Source: Nocardia jinanensis (lineage in GTDB: Bacteria; Actinomycetota; Actinomycetes; Mycobacteriales; Mycobacteriaceae). From it: a DNA stretch of 64,000 bases. A model generated the notes under the pieces. That model saw only the letters and a list, made by a program, of their open reading frames with translations, was not told where the DNA came from and did no database searches. Both the position numbers and the translations under genes were made by a program. Location of the stretch: positions 145,092 to 209,091 of the forward strand of contig NZ_BMMH01000008.1 in NCBI RefSeq assembly GCF_014645735.1, written 5' to 3'. Below are positions 43,186 to 52,165 of this stretch, piece after piece. Position 1 is the first letter of the stretch. Each line of letters begins with the position of its first letter.

Positions 43186-44043
43186 CTATCCGGAAAGGTT
43201 GAAGTTGCCGGAGGTGCCGTATACCGCCAGGGATATCAACAGGGTCACCGTGACCACCGCGACCAGCGAGCTGCGGACCGCGTTACCTACCGCGATACCC
43301 ACCCCGACCGGGCCGCCGGCCGCGTTGTAGCCGTGATACGTATGGATCATCATCACCGCCAACGCCATGAAAATGGCTTGGGCGAACGACCACAGAATGT
43401 CGCTCGGGATAAGGAATGTGGAGAAATAGTGGTCGTATACGCCGGCCGACTGGCCGTAGATGACCACGGTGGCGAATCGGCTCGCGATGAACGACGCGAT
43501 AACCGCCAGTGCGTAGAGCGGCACGATCGCGATCATTCCGGCGAGCACCCGGGTGCCCACCAGATACGGCACCGGCCGGATCGCCATGGATTCCAGGGCG
43601 TCGATCTCCTCGGCGACCCGCATGGCCCCCAACTGGGCGGTGGAACCGGCCCCGATGGTGGCCGCCAGGCCGATTCCGGAGATCACCGGGGCGGCGATGC
43701 GGACATTGAGGAACGCGGCGAAGAAGCCGGTCAGCGCCTCGACGCCGATATTTCCCAGCGAGCTGTAGCCCTGCACGGCGATGGTGCCGCCGGAGAACAG
43801 CGTCAGGAAGCCGACGATCACCACGGTGCCGCCGATCACCGCCAGCGCGCCGCTACCCATGCTGATCTCGGCGATGAGCCGGATCGTCTCGGTGCGGTAG
43901 TGCACAAGTGCACGCGGCATGGAACCGAGTGCTCTGCCGTAGAAGACCGCCTGTTTGCCGAGATTGTCGAGGGAGGTCGAAACCCGGCGGACGCGACGGG
44001 TGAATTTCGGGAAGCGGGACTGGATGATCACCGAGGCCGACAT
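43186..44043 (-). CDS. yrbE4B: ABC-transporter-type permease YrbE4B
   Basis: 285 residues from the ATG at 44043, with five to six membrane helices and the conserved GSTAQLGAMRVAEEIDALESMAIRP loop that contacts the MceG-type ATPase. With YrbE4A it forms the inner-membrane permease of the Mce4 cholesterol importer. The start is one base from the yrbE4A stop. The MlaF/MceG ATPase gene is not in the window, as in other mycolata. Confidence 0.93.
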   Translation of the reverse strand: MSASVIIQSRFPKFTRRVRRVSTSLDNLGKQAVFYGRALGSMPRALVHYRTETIRLIAEISMGSGALAVIGGTVVIVGFLTLFSGGTIAVQGYSSLGNIGVEALTGFFAAFLNVRIAAPVISGIGLAATIGAGSTAQLGAMRVAEEIDALESMAIRPVPYLVGTRVLAGMIAIVPLYALAVIASFIASRFATVVIYGQSAGVYDHYFSTFLIPSDILWSFAQAIFMALAVMMIHTYHGYNAAGGPVGVGIAVGNAVRSSLVAVVTVTLLISLAVYGTSGNFNLSG

Positions 44044-44044
44044 A

Positions 44045-44809
44045 TCACCGCACCGCGAATTTGAGACCGACAGCGGTGACGACGACATTCACCACGAACA
44101 GCGCCATGAAGGCGAAAACCACTGTCTGGTTCACCGCATCACCGACACTTTTGGGACCACCTTTTACGTTCAAACCCAGATAGCAGGCCACCATTCCGGC
44201 AATCAAACCGAAAAGTCCTGCTTTGACCGCGGAGATGAGCAGTTCGGGGAGATGGGTCAGCAGCGTGATGCCGTTGACGAAGGCGCCGGGGTTCACATCC
44301 TGCAGATAGACCGAGAACAGGAACCCGCCCACGATGCCGATCGTGCACACCAGGCTGTTCAGCAGCAGCGCGACGAACATCGATGCCAGGACGCGCGGCA
44401 CCACCAATCGGTGGATGGGGTCGATACCGAGCACTTTCATGGCATCGATCTCTTCGCGAATGGTCCGGGCCCCGAGATCCGCGCAGATGGCGGTGGCTCC
44501 GGCCCCGGCCACAATGAGGACGGTGACGATCGGCCCCACCTGGGTCACCGCACCGAATGCCGCGCCCGCACCGCTGAGGTCCGCGGCGCCGATTTCGCGC
44601 AGCAGGATGTTCAGCGTGAAGCTCACCAGCACGGTGAACGGTATGGCCACCAGCAGTGTCGGCACGATGGATACTCGAGCGACGAACCACGACTGGTCGA
44701 TGAACTCGCGCATCTGGAACGGCCGGCGGAAACTCGCCCGGGCCACCGATGCGGCGAGTTCGAAGAATCCGCCGACAGCCCCCAACGGCACGGTAAGGAC
44801 CTTGTTCAC
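44045..44809 (-). CDS. yrbE4A: ABC-transporter-type permease YrbE4A
   Basis: The GTG at 44809, preceded by AGGAGGATCAGG, gives 254 residues; upstream Arg-rich frame is not native. GAGATAICADLGARTIREEIDAMKVLGIDPIHRL is the MlaE-family ATPase-contact region. First gene of the mce4 operon, with a KstR-type site 75 bp upstream. Confidence 0.92.
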   Translation of the reverse strand: MNKVLTVPLGAVGGFFELAASVARASFRRPFQMREFIDQSWFVARVSIVPTLLVAIPFTVLVSFTLNILLREIGAADLSGAGAAFGAVTQVGPIVTVLIVAGAGATAICADLGARTIREEIDAMKVLGIDPIHRLVVPRVLASMFVALLLNSLVCTIGIVGGFLFSVYLQDVNPGAFVNGITLLTHLPELLISAVKAGLFGLIAGMVACYLGLNVKGGPKSVGDAVNQTVVFAFMALFVVNVVVTAVGLKFAVR

Positions 44810-45106
44810 CCTGATCCTCCTTGCCCGACTACTGGTCCCGCTGGCGGCAGCTCGGGATACACCCCGGCGCACGCCCCGCTAAGTAGAACACGTTCATTTC
44901 CTAATTGGGGCCATTTTGAGGCTTCTGAACTGGAAACTTGCCACAATCCCAGACAGCGGGATTGAAACATGATTCATACGCCTTGAGCATCATTGTGTGA
45001 GGCCGGGCACAGTCGACCCATCTGTTTACCAATGACTGGACGGTTGTTCAACTCTGGTCGGGCGAGTCCCGGAACCGAAATCCCGCGACCGCCCCGGCAA
45101 GACCAC
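44810..45106. promoter_or_regulatory. mce4 operon promoter region
   Basis: 297 bp upstream of yrbE4A, downstream of the hsd4A stop. It holds a KstR-type site at 44884-44897 and an A/T-richer stretch (44890-45050). No gene is supported. Confidence 0.6.
44884..44897. promoter_or_regulatory. KstR-type operator upstream of yrbE4A
   Basis: TAGAACACGTTCAT matches TnnAACnnGTTnnA at all but the last position. KstR is the cholesterol-responsive TetR repressor of this regulon in mycobacteria and rhodococci. Confidence 0.7.
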
Positions 45107-46012
45107 TCAACCCAGTTCGTGCAGAGCCGTTGCAGAGAAGGTACGACCTTCTTCGCGCCCGGCGAAGTAACCGGTCAGTGTGGTAGCCAGATCGTCACCT
45201 GACCATTGCGAGCCCGCCGCGTCGAACCGCTGCTCGACCACCGGCGCGGCCATCAACGCCACCATCGGGCCGTACACCACGAACACCTGCCCGTTGACCG
45301 ACTCCGCCGCAGGTGAGGCCAGGTAGGCCACCAGCCGCGCCACATGGTCGGGCGAGAGCGGATCCACCTCCCCCTCCGGTGCCGCACTGAAGACCTGCTC
45401 GGTCATGGCGGTGCGCGCCCGCGGGCAGATGGCATTGGCCCGGACCCCGAATCGGTTCAACGCGCGCGAGGCGGAAAGAGTCAGGGCGGTGATACCCGCC
45501 TTGGCCGCCGCGTAGTTGGCCTGCCCCTCCGGACCGAGCAGACCGGCTTCGGAAGAGGTATTGACGATCCGGCCGTAGACCGGCGCACCGGCTTCCTTGG
45601 ATTTCGCCCGCCAGTAGGCCCCGGCATTGCGAGTCAGCAGGAAATGCCCGCGCAGATGTACCGCGAGGACGGCGTCCCAGTCCTCATCGGACAGGTTGAA
45701 CAGCATCTTGTCGCGGGTGATACCCGCGTTGTTGACCACGATGTCCAGGCCACCGAAGGATTCGGTGGCGGCGGTGATCAACGAGTCGGCGGTGGACCGC
45801 TCGGCGACACTGCCGGCCACGAACTCGGCCTTGGCGCCGAGTGCCCGCACCTGCTCCAGCGTCTCGGCCACGGCGTCGGACTCGGCCAGATCGTTGATCA
45901 CGACCGAAGCCCCGGCTGCGGCCAGGGCGAGCGCTTCGGCCTTACCGAGGCCCGCACCCGCTCCGGTCACGATCGCAACTCGCCCGGCAAGGCTGGTATC
46001 TGTATCGCTCAC
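45107..46012 (-). CDS. hsd4A: Short-chain dehydrogenase Hsd4A-like
   Basis: 301 residues, GTG start. TGAGAGLGKAEAL is the NAD-binding loop, NNAGITRDKM and the YAAAK catalytic pair with SSEAG Ser are present. It corresponds to Rv3502c, a beta-hydroxysteroid / hydroxyacyl dehydrogenase of cholesterol side-chain breakdown. It is transcribed toward the mce4 operon but has its own KstR-type site 11 bp before the start. Confidence 0.88.
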   Translation of the reverse strand: MSDTDTSLAGRVAIVTGAGAGLGKAEALALAAAGASVVINDLAESDAVAETLEQVRALGAKAEFVAGSVAERSTADSLITAATESFGGLDIVVNNAGITRDKMLFNLSDEDWDAVLAVHLRGHFLLTRNAGAYWRAKSKEAGAPVYGRIVNTSSEAGLLGPEGQANYAAAKAGITALTLSASRALNRFGVRANAICPRARTAMTEQVFSAAPEGEVDPLSPDHVARLVAYLASPAAESVNGQVFVVYGPMVALMAAPVVEQRFDAAGSQWSGDDLATTLTGYFAGREEGRTFSATALHELG

Positions 46013-46022
46013 CGGGCCGACT

Positions 46023-46036
46023 CTAGAACGTGTTCT
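46023..46036. promoter_or_regulatory. KstR-type operator upstream of hsd4A
   Basis: TAGAACGTGTTCTT fits the KstR consensus with one mismatch and is embedded in the palindrome AGAACGTGTTCT. It lies 11 bp upstream of the hsd4A GTG, in the fdxD-hsd4A gap. Confidence 0.7.
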
Positions 46037-46056
46037 TATTCACGGCAAGAGCCGAT

Positions 46057-46245
46057 TCACAGCAAACGCAATGCCGCTTTCGGGCATTGCGCGACCGCCT
46101 CGGCCACTTGCGACTCCTGATCCGGCGCGACCTCGCCCTCGGCGACGTGCAGCATGTCCTCGTCATCGAGTTCAAAGACGTCGGGAGCGATTCCCGCGCA
46201 GATTCCGTTCGCTTCGCACTGATCGAAGTCAACGCTGACCTTCAT
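46057..46245 (-). CDS. fdxD: Ferredoxin FdxD-like (3Fe-4S type)
   Basis: 62 residues from the ATG at 46245 (GGAG upstream). Only three cysteines are in cluster positions: CEANGIC and the late CPKAA, the pattern of single 3Fe-4S ferredoxins that serve P450s and oxidoreductases. Corresponds to Rv3503c in the same place. Upstream of hsd4A on the same strand; divergent from fadE26. Confidence 0.9.
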   Translation of the reverse strand: MKVSVDFDQCEANGICAGIAPDVFELDDEDMLHVAEGEVAPDQESQVAEAVAQCPKAALRLL

Positions 46246-46331
46246 CGAAACTCCTTTTCCCGCCCTGTGGCCGAAGCCTAACAAGCGACGGCCGCCGAGA
46301 CGGGCTACATGGGCTGATTACCCTTCAATAC

Positions 46332-46345
46332 TGGAACATGTTTCA
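46332..46345. promoter_or_regulatory. KstR operator between fdxD and fadE26
   Basis: TGGAACATGTTTCA matches TnnAACnnGTTnnA exactly, inside a nearly perfect 16-bp palindrome CTGGAACATGTTTCAG. It lies between the divergent fdxD and fadE26 genes and can control both. Confidence 0.85.
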
Positions 46346-46471
46346 GTGCATATGCAATGATCGGAGCAAGGTATCGGAGATCCATTCCGCGCTCCGAGAG
46401 GGTGAGCGCGGCGCGATCCCACGTCCCGGCCCCATCTCCAAACCCGTAGAACGAAGGCTCGAGGTACCGCT

Positions 46472-47665
46472 ATGCGCATCGCGTATACCCCGGAACATGT
46501 TCAGCTACGCGCCGAGTTGCGTGAATATTTCGCTCGGCTGATCACCCCCGAACGGCGGGCGGCGCTGAGCTCGCAGACCGGCGAGTACGGCCAGGGCAAT
46601 GTGTACCGCGAGGTTGTCGAGGAGATGGGCCGCGACGGCTGGCTGGCCCTGGGCTGGCCCGAGGAGTTCGGCGGCCAGAACCGGCCGATGCTGGATCAGC
46701 TGATCTTCACCGACGAGGCCGCCATCGCGGGCGCCCCGGTGCCGTTCCTGACCGTCAACTCGGTCGCGCCGACGATCATGCACTACGGCAGCGAGGAGCA
46801 GAAGAAGTTCTTCCTACCCAAGATCGCGGCCGGTGAGCTGCACTTCGCGATCGGCTACTCCGAGCCCGGCGCGGGAACCGACCTGGCCGGTCTGCGCACC
46901 ACCGCGGTGCGCGACGGTGACGATTATGTGATCAACGGCCAGAAGATGTGGACCAGCCTCATCGCCTACGCCGACTACATCTGGCTGGCCGTACGCACCG
47001 ATCCCGCCGCCAAGAAGCACAGGGGCATCAGCATGCTGATCGTGCCCACCACCGCCGAGGGCTTCTCCTGGACCCCCGTCCACACCATGGCCGGTCCCGA
47101 TACCAGCGCCACCTACTACCAGGACGTACGCGTCCCGGTGACCTCGCTCGTCGGCCCGGAGAACGGCGGCTGGCCGCTGGTCACCAACCAGCTCAACCAC
47201 GAGCGCGTCGCGCTGACCTCCGCCGCCGCCCTACAGCTGGCCCTGGCCCAGACGACCGCGTGGGCGAAAGAGACGAAGGCCGCCGACGGCTCCCGGATCT
47301 TCGACCGCGAATGGGTCCAGCTGAACCTGGCCCGGGTCCACGCCAAGGTCGAATACCTCAAGCTCATGAACTGGGAGATCGCCAGCCGTGCGGATGCCGG
47401 GGGCGACGCGGCCCCGCGCCCGTGGGACGCGTCGGCCTGCAAGGTGTACGGCACCGAACTGTCGACCGAGGCCTACCGCCTGCTCATGGAGGTCCTCGGC
47501 CCCCAGGCCTCGCTGCGACAGGACTCCCCCGGTTCGGTCCTGCGCGGCCGGCTCGAGCGGATGCACCGCGCGGCCCTGATCCTCACCTTCGGCGGCGGCA
47601 CCAACGAGGTGCAGCGCGACATCATCGCCATGACCGCACTGAAGCAGCCCGCCTCCGGCCGCTGA
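46472..47665 (+). CDS. fadE26: Acyl-CoA dehydrogenase FadE26-like (ChsE4)
   Basis: 397 residues. Acyl-CoA dehydrogenase fold: GWLALGWPEEFGG, FAIGYSEPGAGTDLAGL flavin/substrate loop, GQKMWTSL, and the C-terminal GGGTNEVQRDIIA. In Mtb FadE26 and FadE27 form an alpha2-beta2 enzyme (ChsE4-ChsE5) that desaturates the C26 cholestenoyl-CoA side chain. The ATG at 46472 is 27 codons downstream of no alternative; fadE27 follows 26 bp after the stop. Confidence 0.9.
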   Translation: MRIAYTPEHVQLRAELREYFARLITPERRAALSSQTGEYGQGNVYREVVEEMGRDGWLALGWPEEFGGQNRPMLDQLIFTDEAAIAGAPVPFLTVNSVAPTIMHYGSEEQKKFFLPKIAAGELHFAIGYSEPGAGTDLAGLRTTAVRDGDDYVINGQKMWTSLIAYADYIWLAVRTDPAAKKHRGISMLIVPTTAEGFSWTPVHTMAGPDTSATYYQDVRVPVTSLVGPENGGWPLVTNQLNHERVALTSAAALQLALAQTTAWAKETKAADGSRIFDREWVQLNLARVHAKVEYLKLMNWEIASRADAGGDAAPRPWDASACKVYGTELSTEAYRLLMEVLGPQASLRQDSPGSVLRGRLERMHRAALILTFGGGTNEVQRDIIAMTALKQPASGR

Positions 47666-47691
47666 CCTCGGCCCGACTCCAGGAGTTCATC

Positions 47692-48798
47692 ATGGATTTC
47701 ACCCCCACCGAAGCCCAGTCGGACCTGGCCCGGCTCACCGGCGAAGTCTGCGGCAAACTGGTCACCGCCGACCGCCTCCGCGAACTCGACGGCGGCACCG
47801 CCAAGTTCGACGAACCGCTGTGGAAATCACTCGCCGAGACCGGCGTTCTCGCGGCCGCCCTGCCCGAGGAAGTGGGCGGGAGCGGCTTCGGCTCGCTCGA
47901 GCAGACCGCGATCCTGCGCGAACTCGGCAAAGCCGTCGCGTCGGTCCCCTACCTGTGGTCGGTCGTGCTGGGCGCGGGCGCGCTGGCCGAGTTCGGCTCC
48001 GCCGAACAGCAGCAGCTCGCCACCGACGCCGGTGCGGGAACCTCGATCCTGACCGTGGCACTGGCCGAGGAGCACAACTGGGAACCGGCCCGCCCCAGCA
48101 CCATCGCCACCGAATCCGGCGAGGGCTGGCGCGTCAGCGGCACCAAGATCACGGTTCCGGTGGCCGACCGCGCCGCGCGAATCCTGGTGCCCGCGTCGGT
48201 ATCCGGAGCCGCGGCGGTCTTCCTGGTCGACCCGTCGGCCGAATCCGTCACTGTGACCGCCCAGCAGGTGACCGACCGTAGCGCCGAATCGCTCGTCGAA
48301 TTCGACGAGGCACCGGCCGAACTGCTGGGGACCGTCGACGACGGCGCCCGGATCCTGGGCTGGTTGCTCGACCGCGCCTGGCTCGGCCTGGCGGCACAGC
48401 AGTTGGGCACCCTGGAGCGCTCCCTGGAACTCGTCGCCGACTACGCCCGGGAACGCGAACAGTTCGGCCGCGCGATCGGCAGCTTCCAGGCCGTGGCCCA
48501 GCGCCTGTCCGACAGCTACATCAGCCTCCAGGGTCTGCGGCTGACCACCACCCAGGCTGCCTGGCAGCTCGCGGAAGGTCTGGACGCGACCGGGGCCGTG
48601 CACACGGCGAAATTCTGGGCCGCGGAGGCGGGCCACCAGGTCGCCCACACCCTGGTCCACGTACACGGCGGTGTCGGGATCGACCGCGACCATATCGTGC
48701 ACAACTACTTCACCGCCGCCACCCGTAACGAGTTCGCCCTGGGCGGGGCCACCAACCACCTGCTCCCCCTGGCTCAGTTCGTCCCCGAGTCGGCATAG
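47692..48798 (+). CDS. fadE27: Acyl-CoA dehydrogenase FadE27-like (ChsE5)
   Basis: 368 residues from the ATG at 47692, preceded by AGGAG. It keeps the FAD-binding C-terminus (YAREREQFGRAIGSFQAVAQ, HVHGGVGIDRDHIVHNYF) but is degenerate in the middle domain (ALAEEHNWEPARPS), as expected for the non-catalytic partner of a heteromeric steroid dehydrogenase. An open frame extends much further upstream through fadE26, but only as a shadow. A strong terminator follows. Confidence 0.9.
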   Translation: MDFTPTEAQSDLARLTGEVCGKLVTADRLRELDGGTAKFDEPLWKSLAETGVLAAALPEEVGGSGFGSLEQTAILRELGKAVASVPYLWSVVLGAGALAEFGSAEQQQLATDAGAGTSILTVALAEEHNWEPARPSTIATESGEGWRVSGTKITVPVADRAARILVPASVSGAAAVFLVDPSAESVTVTAQQVTDRSAESLVEFDEAPAELLGTVDDGARILGWLLDRAWLGLAAQQLGTLERSLELVADYAREREQFGRAIGSFQAVAQRLSDSYISLQGLRLTTTQAAWQLAEGLDATGAVHTAKFWAAEAGHQVAHTLVHVHGGVGIDRDHIVHNYFTAATRNEFALGGATNHLLPLAQFVPESA

Positions 48799-48865
48799 GC
48801 GGCGTCACTACCGGGCGCACCCAGCAGGCCATCGGCCGTCGACTCGGTCAATAGCTGAAGCAGAG

Positions 48866-48898
48866 TCGGCGGCTGTGGGCATTTCCCACAGCCGCCGA
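48866..48898. terminator. Bidirectional terminator between fadE27 and doc
   Basis: TCGGCGGCTGTGGG and its complement pair over 14 bp around CATTT. The two flanking genes converge here. Confidence 0.8.
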
Positions 48899-48907
48899 AA
48901 GCACCGG

Positions 48908-49276
48908 CTATCCCTCGAATCTTGTCAGCTCGTCTGCGATCTTTGCCAGATCGAGTTGGCCTTGCGCCACTGCCAAGACGAACTCCTCAGCAGCATCCAC
49001 GTCGAAATCCACGGCCAGCGGATTCCCGTTCAGGTGCAGAAACACCCACGTCCCGTACCAAGCGAGCCGCTTGTTTCCATCGACCATCGCGTGGTTGCGC
49101 GCGATGGATTCCATCAGCGCAGCCGCTTTCTGCCACAGATCCGGGTACGCATCCTGCCCGAAGACGCTGGCCCGTGGACGTGCCAGCGCTGACTCCAACA
49201 GCCCGTAATCTCGAACTTCCGGTGTTCCCAAACGCTCCGCTAGATGCATCAGCTCGACAAGCGTGAGGTACTCCAT
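48908..49276 (-). CDS. doc: Doc-type toxin (death-on-curing, Fic fold)
   Basis: 122 residues. The Doc active-site motif is HAMVDGNKR at 62-70 (family HxFxDxNKR, with Met in place of Phe), after a YGLLESALARPRASVFGQ start typical of the family. Doc proteins phosphorylate EF-Tu and stop translation. The ATG overlaps the antitoxin stop by one base. The pair sits as an island between fadE27 and fadD19, not part of the steroid pathway. Confidence 0.9.
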   Translation of the reverse strand: MEYLTLVELMHLAERLGTPEVRDYGLLESALARPRASVFGQDAYPDLWQKAAALMESIARNHAMVDGNKRLAWYGTWVFLHLNGNPLAVDFDVDAAEEFVLAVAQGQLDLAKIADELTRFEG

Positions 49277-49473
49277 CAGGCGAGCCTCCGGTTGAGTTCT
49301 TTGCTGGCGGCCAGAACGTGATCGGCGGCCTCATTGAACAAACGCGAATGCTCGTTGATCGCGGTTATCACCGCATCATGCGCAAACTGCTGCATGCTCC
49401 GCCCCTCCCGTTCGGCCCGCTGTCGCAGAGCCTCCAGCTCCTCATCAGTGAATCTGACATTCAAACCAGCCAT
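49276..49473 (-). CDS. Antitoxin of the Doc module (ribbon-helix-helix-like)
   Basis: 65 residues from the ATG at 49473. LNVRFTDEELEALRQRAEREG is the ribbon-helix-helix pattern for DNA binding; the C-terminal helix (AADHVLAASKELNRRLA) would neutralise the toxin. A perfect 18-bp inverted repeat lies 7 bp upstream of the start. Confidence 0.85.
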   Translation of the reverse strand: MAGLNVRFTDEELEALRQRAEREGRSMQQFAHDAVITAINEHSRLFNEAADHVLAASKELNRRLA

Positions 49474-49479
49474 ACCAGA

Positions 49480-49497
49480 CGGTACCATGTGGTACCG
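49480..49497. promoter_or_regulatory. Operator palindrome of the toxin-antitoxin operon
   Basis: CGGTACCATGTGGTACCG has 8-bp perfect arms around TG. Its place immediately before the antitoxin ATG fits autoregulation by the antitoxin or the toxin-antitoxin complex. Confidence 0.75.
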
Positions 49498-49623
49498 CCA
49501 GGGCTCGTGCTCAAATCGCAGACCACAGACAGTCACGGCACGAGGGTGCCGATGAGCCGGCACAGAGCAGTAGGGCCTCCATCGCCCCAGCCTCGTACTC
49601 GCACGGAACTAGGGCCCAAACGT

Positions 49624-49664
49624 CACGTGGGGGCTGCCGCAATCCATGCGGCAGCCCCCACGTG
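49624..49664 (-). terminator. Terminator of fadD19
   Basis: A perfect 18-bp stem starting CACGTGGGGGCTGCCGCA around a 5-nt loop, ten bases beyond the fadD19 stop. Confidence 0.88.
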
Positions 49665-49673
49665 TGCGCCGTA

Positions 49674-51320
49674 TCACGAAGCGCTACCCGCCGAACCGTG
49701 TTCGTCGGCGTCGCGCTCCTCGGTCTGGGCCTTGGCCCACTTGTAGTCGGGCTTACCCGCCGGGGACCGCTTGATCTCGTCGACGAACCACAGGCTGCGC
49801 GGCAGCTTGTAGGAGGAAATCTCCCGGGTCAGCACCGGCCGCAGTTCTTCCAGCGTGGGGCGGTTCTCGCCACGACACTGCACCACGGCCGCCACCCGCT
49901 GACCCCAGCGCTCGTCCGGGACCCCGACCACCAGCGCGTCGAAGACCTCGGGGTGGCATTTCAGCGCGCCCTCGACCTCCTCCGGGTAGATCTTCTCGCC
50001 ACCGCTGTTGATGCTGACCGACCCGCGGCCGAGCATGGTGACACTGCCGTCCTCCTCGACCCGGGCGTAATCGCCGGGGATGGAGTACCGAATACCGTTG
50101 AACTCCTTGAAGGTGGCCGCGGTCTTCACCGGGTCGTTGTAGTAGCCGACCGGGATATGTCCCTTGCGCGCGATCACGCCGGTCTGGCCGGAGCCGGGGA
50201 CGACCGGGTTGCCCTCTTCGTCGAGCACCGCCGTGGAGGCGTCGATCTTCACCCGCGGACCGCCGGTATGCGTCGCACCCTTGGCGGCGATGGAGATACC
50301 GCCGAAACCGGTTTCCGAGGAGCCGATCGAATCGGTGATCACCGTATTCGGGAGCAGGTCGATGTACTCGTCCTTGAGGGCGGGCGAGAACAGTGCCGCG
50401 CTACTGGCCATCGCCCACAGGTTCGCGTGCTGGTAGGACTCACCGGTTTCCGGATGACCGACCTTCAGCGCGTCCAGCATCGGACGGGCCATGGCGTCGC
50501 CGGTGATGAAGACCATATTGATGCCATGGGCGTCCACGGCCTGCCAGACGACGTGCGCGTCGAACTCCGGAATCATGATGGTTTTACCACCGTCGAACAA
50601 GCCGTGGAAGACCGCGGTCTGCGAACCACCGTGGATCAGCGGCGGAACCGGGTAGCGCACCATCTGGCCACCGGCCGCGCCGTTCTTGGCCTGCTGCCAT
50701 TCGTCCTGGACGTACTCACCGGTCATGAAATTGATACCGCCGCCGAGCACCCGCCACCAGTCCTCGTGCCGCCACATCACGCCCTTGGGCATACCGGTGG
50801 TGCCGCCGGTGTAGATCATGAAGACATCGTCGTTGGACCGATCGCCGAAATCGCGTTCGCCCGACGATTCCGCCAGTGCCGCTTCATAGTCCACGGCGTC
50901 CGCGGGTGTGGCGGCGTCGGTGTCGTCGTCGACGATCAGCACCGCCTTCAGATGCGGAACCTCGGCCCGGACATTCACCACCTTGTCGGTGTAGCGACGC
51001 TCATGGATGAGCGCCACCATGTCCGAATTCTCGAAGATGTACTGCAACTCGTTCTCGACGTAGCGGAAGTTGACGTTGACGATGACTGCCCGCGCCTTGA
51101 ACACCGCCAGCATCGATTCCACTGCCTCGATGGTGTTGCGCGAGTAGATACCGACCTTGTCGCCCGGCTGGACACCGTGTTCCAGCAGGTAGTGCGCTAG
51201 CCGGTTCGCTCGGTCCTCCAACTGGGCGAAGGTTACCGAGCGGTGGTCGTCAGCCAGCGCAACACGGTCCGGCACGAGGTCGATGGTGTGTTCGACGAGG
51301 TCGGCTATGTTGTACGTCAC
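49674..51320 (-). CDS. fadD19: Steroid side-chain acyl-CoA synthetase FadD19-like
   Basis: The GTG at 51320 gives 548 residues, the length of Mtb FadD19. AMP-binding signature YTGGTTGMPKGVMW, SSETGFGG, GEKIYPEEVE, and the C-terminal acylation lysine in SPAGKPDYKWAK are all present. FadD19 activates the C26 acid of cholesterol and C24-branched sterols. Divergent from echA19 across a KstR-type site. Confidence 0.93.
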   Translation of the reverse strand: MTYNIADLVEHTIDLVPDRVALADDHRSVTFAQLEDRANRLAHYLLEHGVQPGDKVGIYSRNTIEAVESMLAVFKARAVIVNVNFRYVENELQYIFENSDMVALIHERRYTDKVVNVRAEVPHLKAVLIVDDDTDAATPADAVDYEAALAESSGERDFGDRSNDDVFMIYTGGTTGMPKGVMWRHEDWWRVLGGGINFMTGEYVQDEWQQAKNGAAGGQMVRYPVPPLIHGGSQTAVFHGLFDGGKTIMIPEFDAHVVWQAVDAHGINMVFITGDAMARPMLDALKVGHPETGESYQHANLWAMASSAALFSPALKDEYIDLLPNTVITDSIGSSETGFGGISIAAKGATHTGGPRVKIDASTAVLDEEGNPVVPGSGQTGVIARKGHIPVGYYNDPVKTAATFKEFNGIRYSIPGDYARVEEDGSVTMLGRGSVSINSGGEKIYPEEVEGALKCHPEVFDALVVGVPDERWGQRVAAVVQCRGENRPTLEELRPVLTREISSYKLPRSLWFVDEIKRSPAGKPDYKWAKAQTEERDADEHGSAGSAS

Positions 51321-51331
51321 AAGGTCAAAAA

Positions 51332-51345
51332 TAGAACGTGTTACT
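51332..51345. promoter_or_regulatory. KstR-type operator between fadD19 and echA19
   Basis: TAGAACGTGTTACT fits the consensus with one mismatch. It lies 11 bp upstream of the fadD19 GTG and 37 bp upstream of the echA19 ATG. Confidence 0.7.
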
Positions 51346-51382
51346 GTTTCCCGCAAGGGTCCGAGTAACAGGAGAAACAACG

Positions 51383-52165
51383 ATGCCTCAATGCCTCGTC
51401 GAGAAGCGCGGCCATGTCCTCATCGTCACCATGAACCGCCCCGAGGCGCGCAACGCGCTCTCGACCGAGATGATGGCGATCATGCGCGACGCCTGGGATC
51501 AGGTCGACAGTGATCCGGATATCCGGGTCGCGATCCTGACCGGCGCGGGTGGGGCCTTCTGCGCGGGTGCCGATCTCAAGGGCATGACCCAGCAGCACCC
51601 TGGTGATTCGTTCGCGGGCGGGGGCTGGGATCTGTCCAAGATCGAGGCGTTGCTGAAGGGCCGGCGGCTCACCAAACCGCTCATCGCGGCCGTCGAGGGC
51701 GCGGCCATCGCCGGCGGAACCGAGATTCTGCAGGGCACCGATATCCGGGTCGCAGGCGTTAGCGCGAAGTTCGGGGTGTCCGAGGCGCGCTGGGGTCTGT
51801 TCCCGCTGGGCGGCTCCGCGGTCCGGCTCGTCCGTCAGGTCCCCTACACGGTCGCCGCCGATATCCTGCTGACCGGCCGGCATCTGAGTGCCGCCGAGGC
51901 CAAGGACATCGGTCTCATCGGCCATGTGGTCCCGGACGGGCAGGCGCTCGACAAAGCGCTCGAACTCGCCGACCTCATCGCGGCCAACGGCCCGCTCGCG
52001 GTACAGGCGATCCTGCAGACCATCCGCGACAGCGAATGCATTCCCGAGGAAGAGGCCTTCCAGATCGACGCCAAACTCGGCACGGCGGTCTTCCAGTCCG
52101 CCGACGCCAAGGAGGGCCCCAAGGCCTTCAAAGAGAAGCGCAAGCCGAACTTCAGCGGCAAGTAG
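51383..52165 (+). CDS. echA19: Enoyl-CoA hydratase EchA19-like
   Basis: The ATG at 51383 gives 260 residues of crotonase fold: MNRPEARNALSTEM, GGAFCAGADLKGM oxyanion loop, AIAGGTEILQGTDIRVAG, SEARWGLFPLGGSAVRL. In Mtb EchA19 hydrates the steroid enoyl-CoA side chain. Full length, divergent from fadD19. Confidence 0.92.
   Translation: MPQCLVEKRGHVLIVTMNRPEARNALSTEMMAIMRDAWDQVDSDPDIRVAILTGAGGAFCAGADLKGMTQQHPGDSFAGGGWDLSKIEALLKGRRLTKPLIAAVEGAAIAGGTEILQGTDIRVAGVSAKFGVSEARWGLFPLGGSAVRLVRQVPYTVAADILLTGRHLSAAEAKDIGLIGHVVPDGQALDKALELADLIAANGPLAVQAILQTIRDSECIPEEEAFQIDAKLGTAVFQSADAKEGPKAFKEKRKPNFSGK

Noticed and set aside
46948..47691. Long N-terminal extension of fadE27 into fadE26
   Set aside because: The extension is an out-of-frame reading of fadE26; ATG at 47692 has AGGAG and gives the family length.
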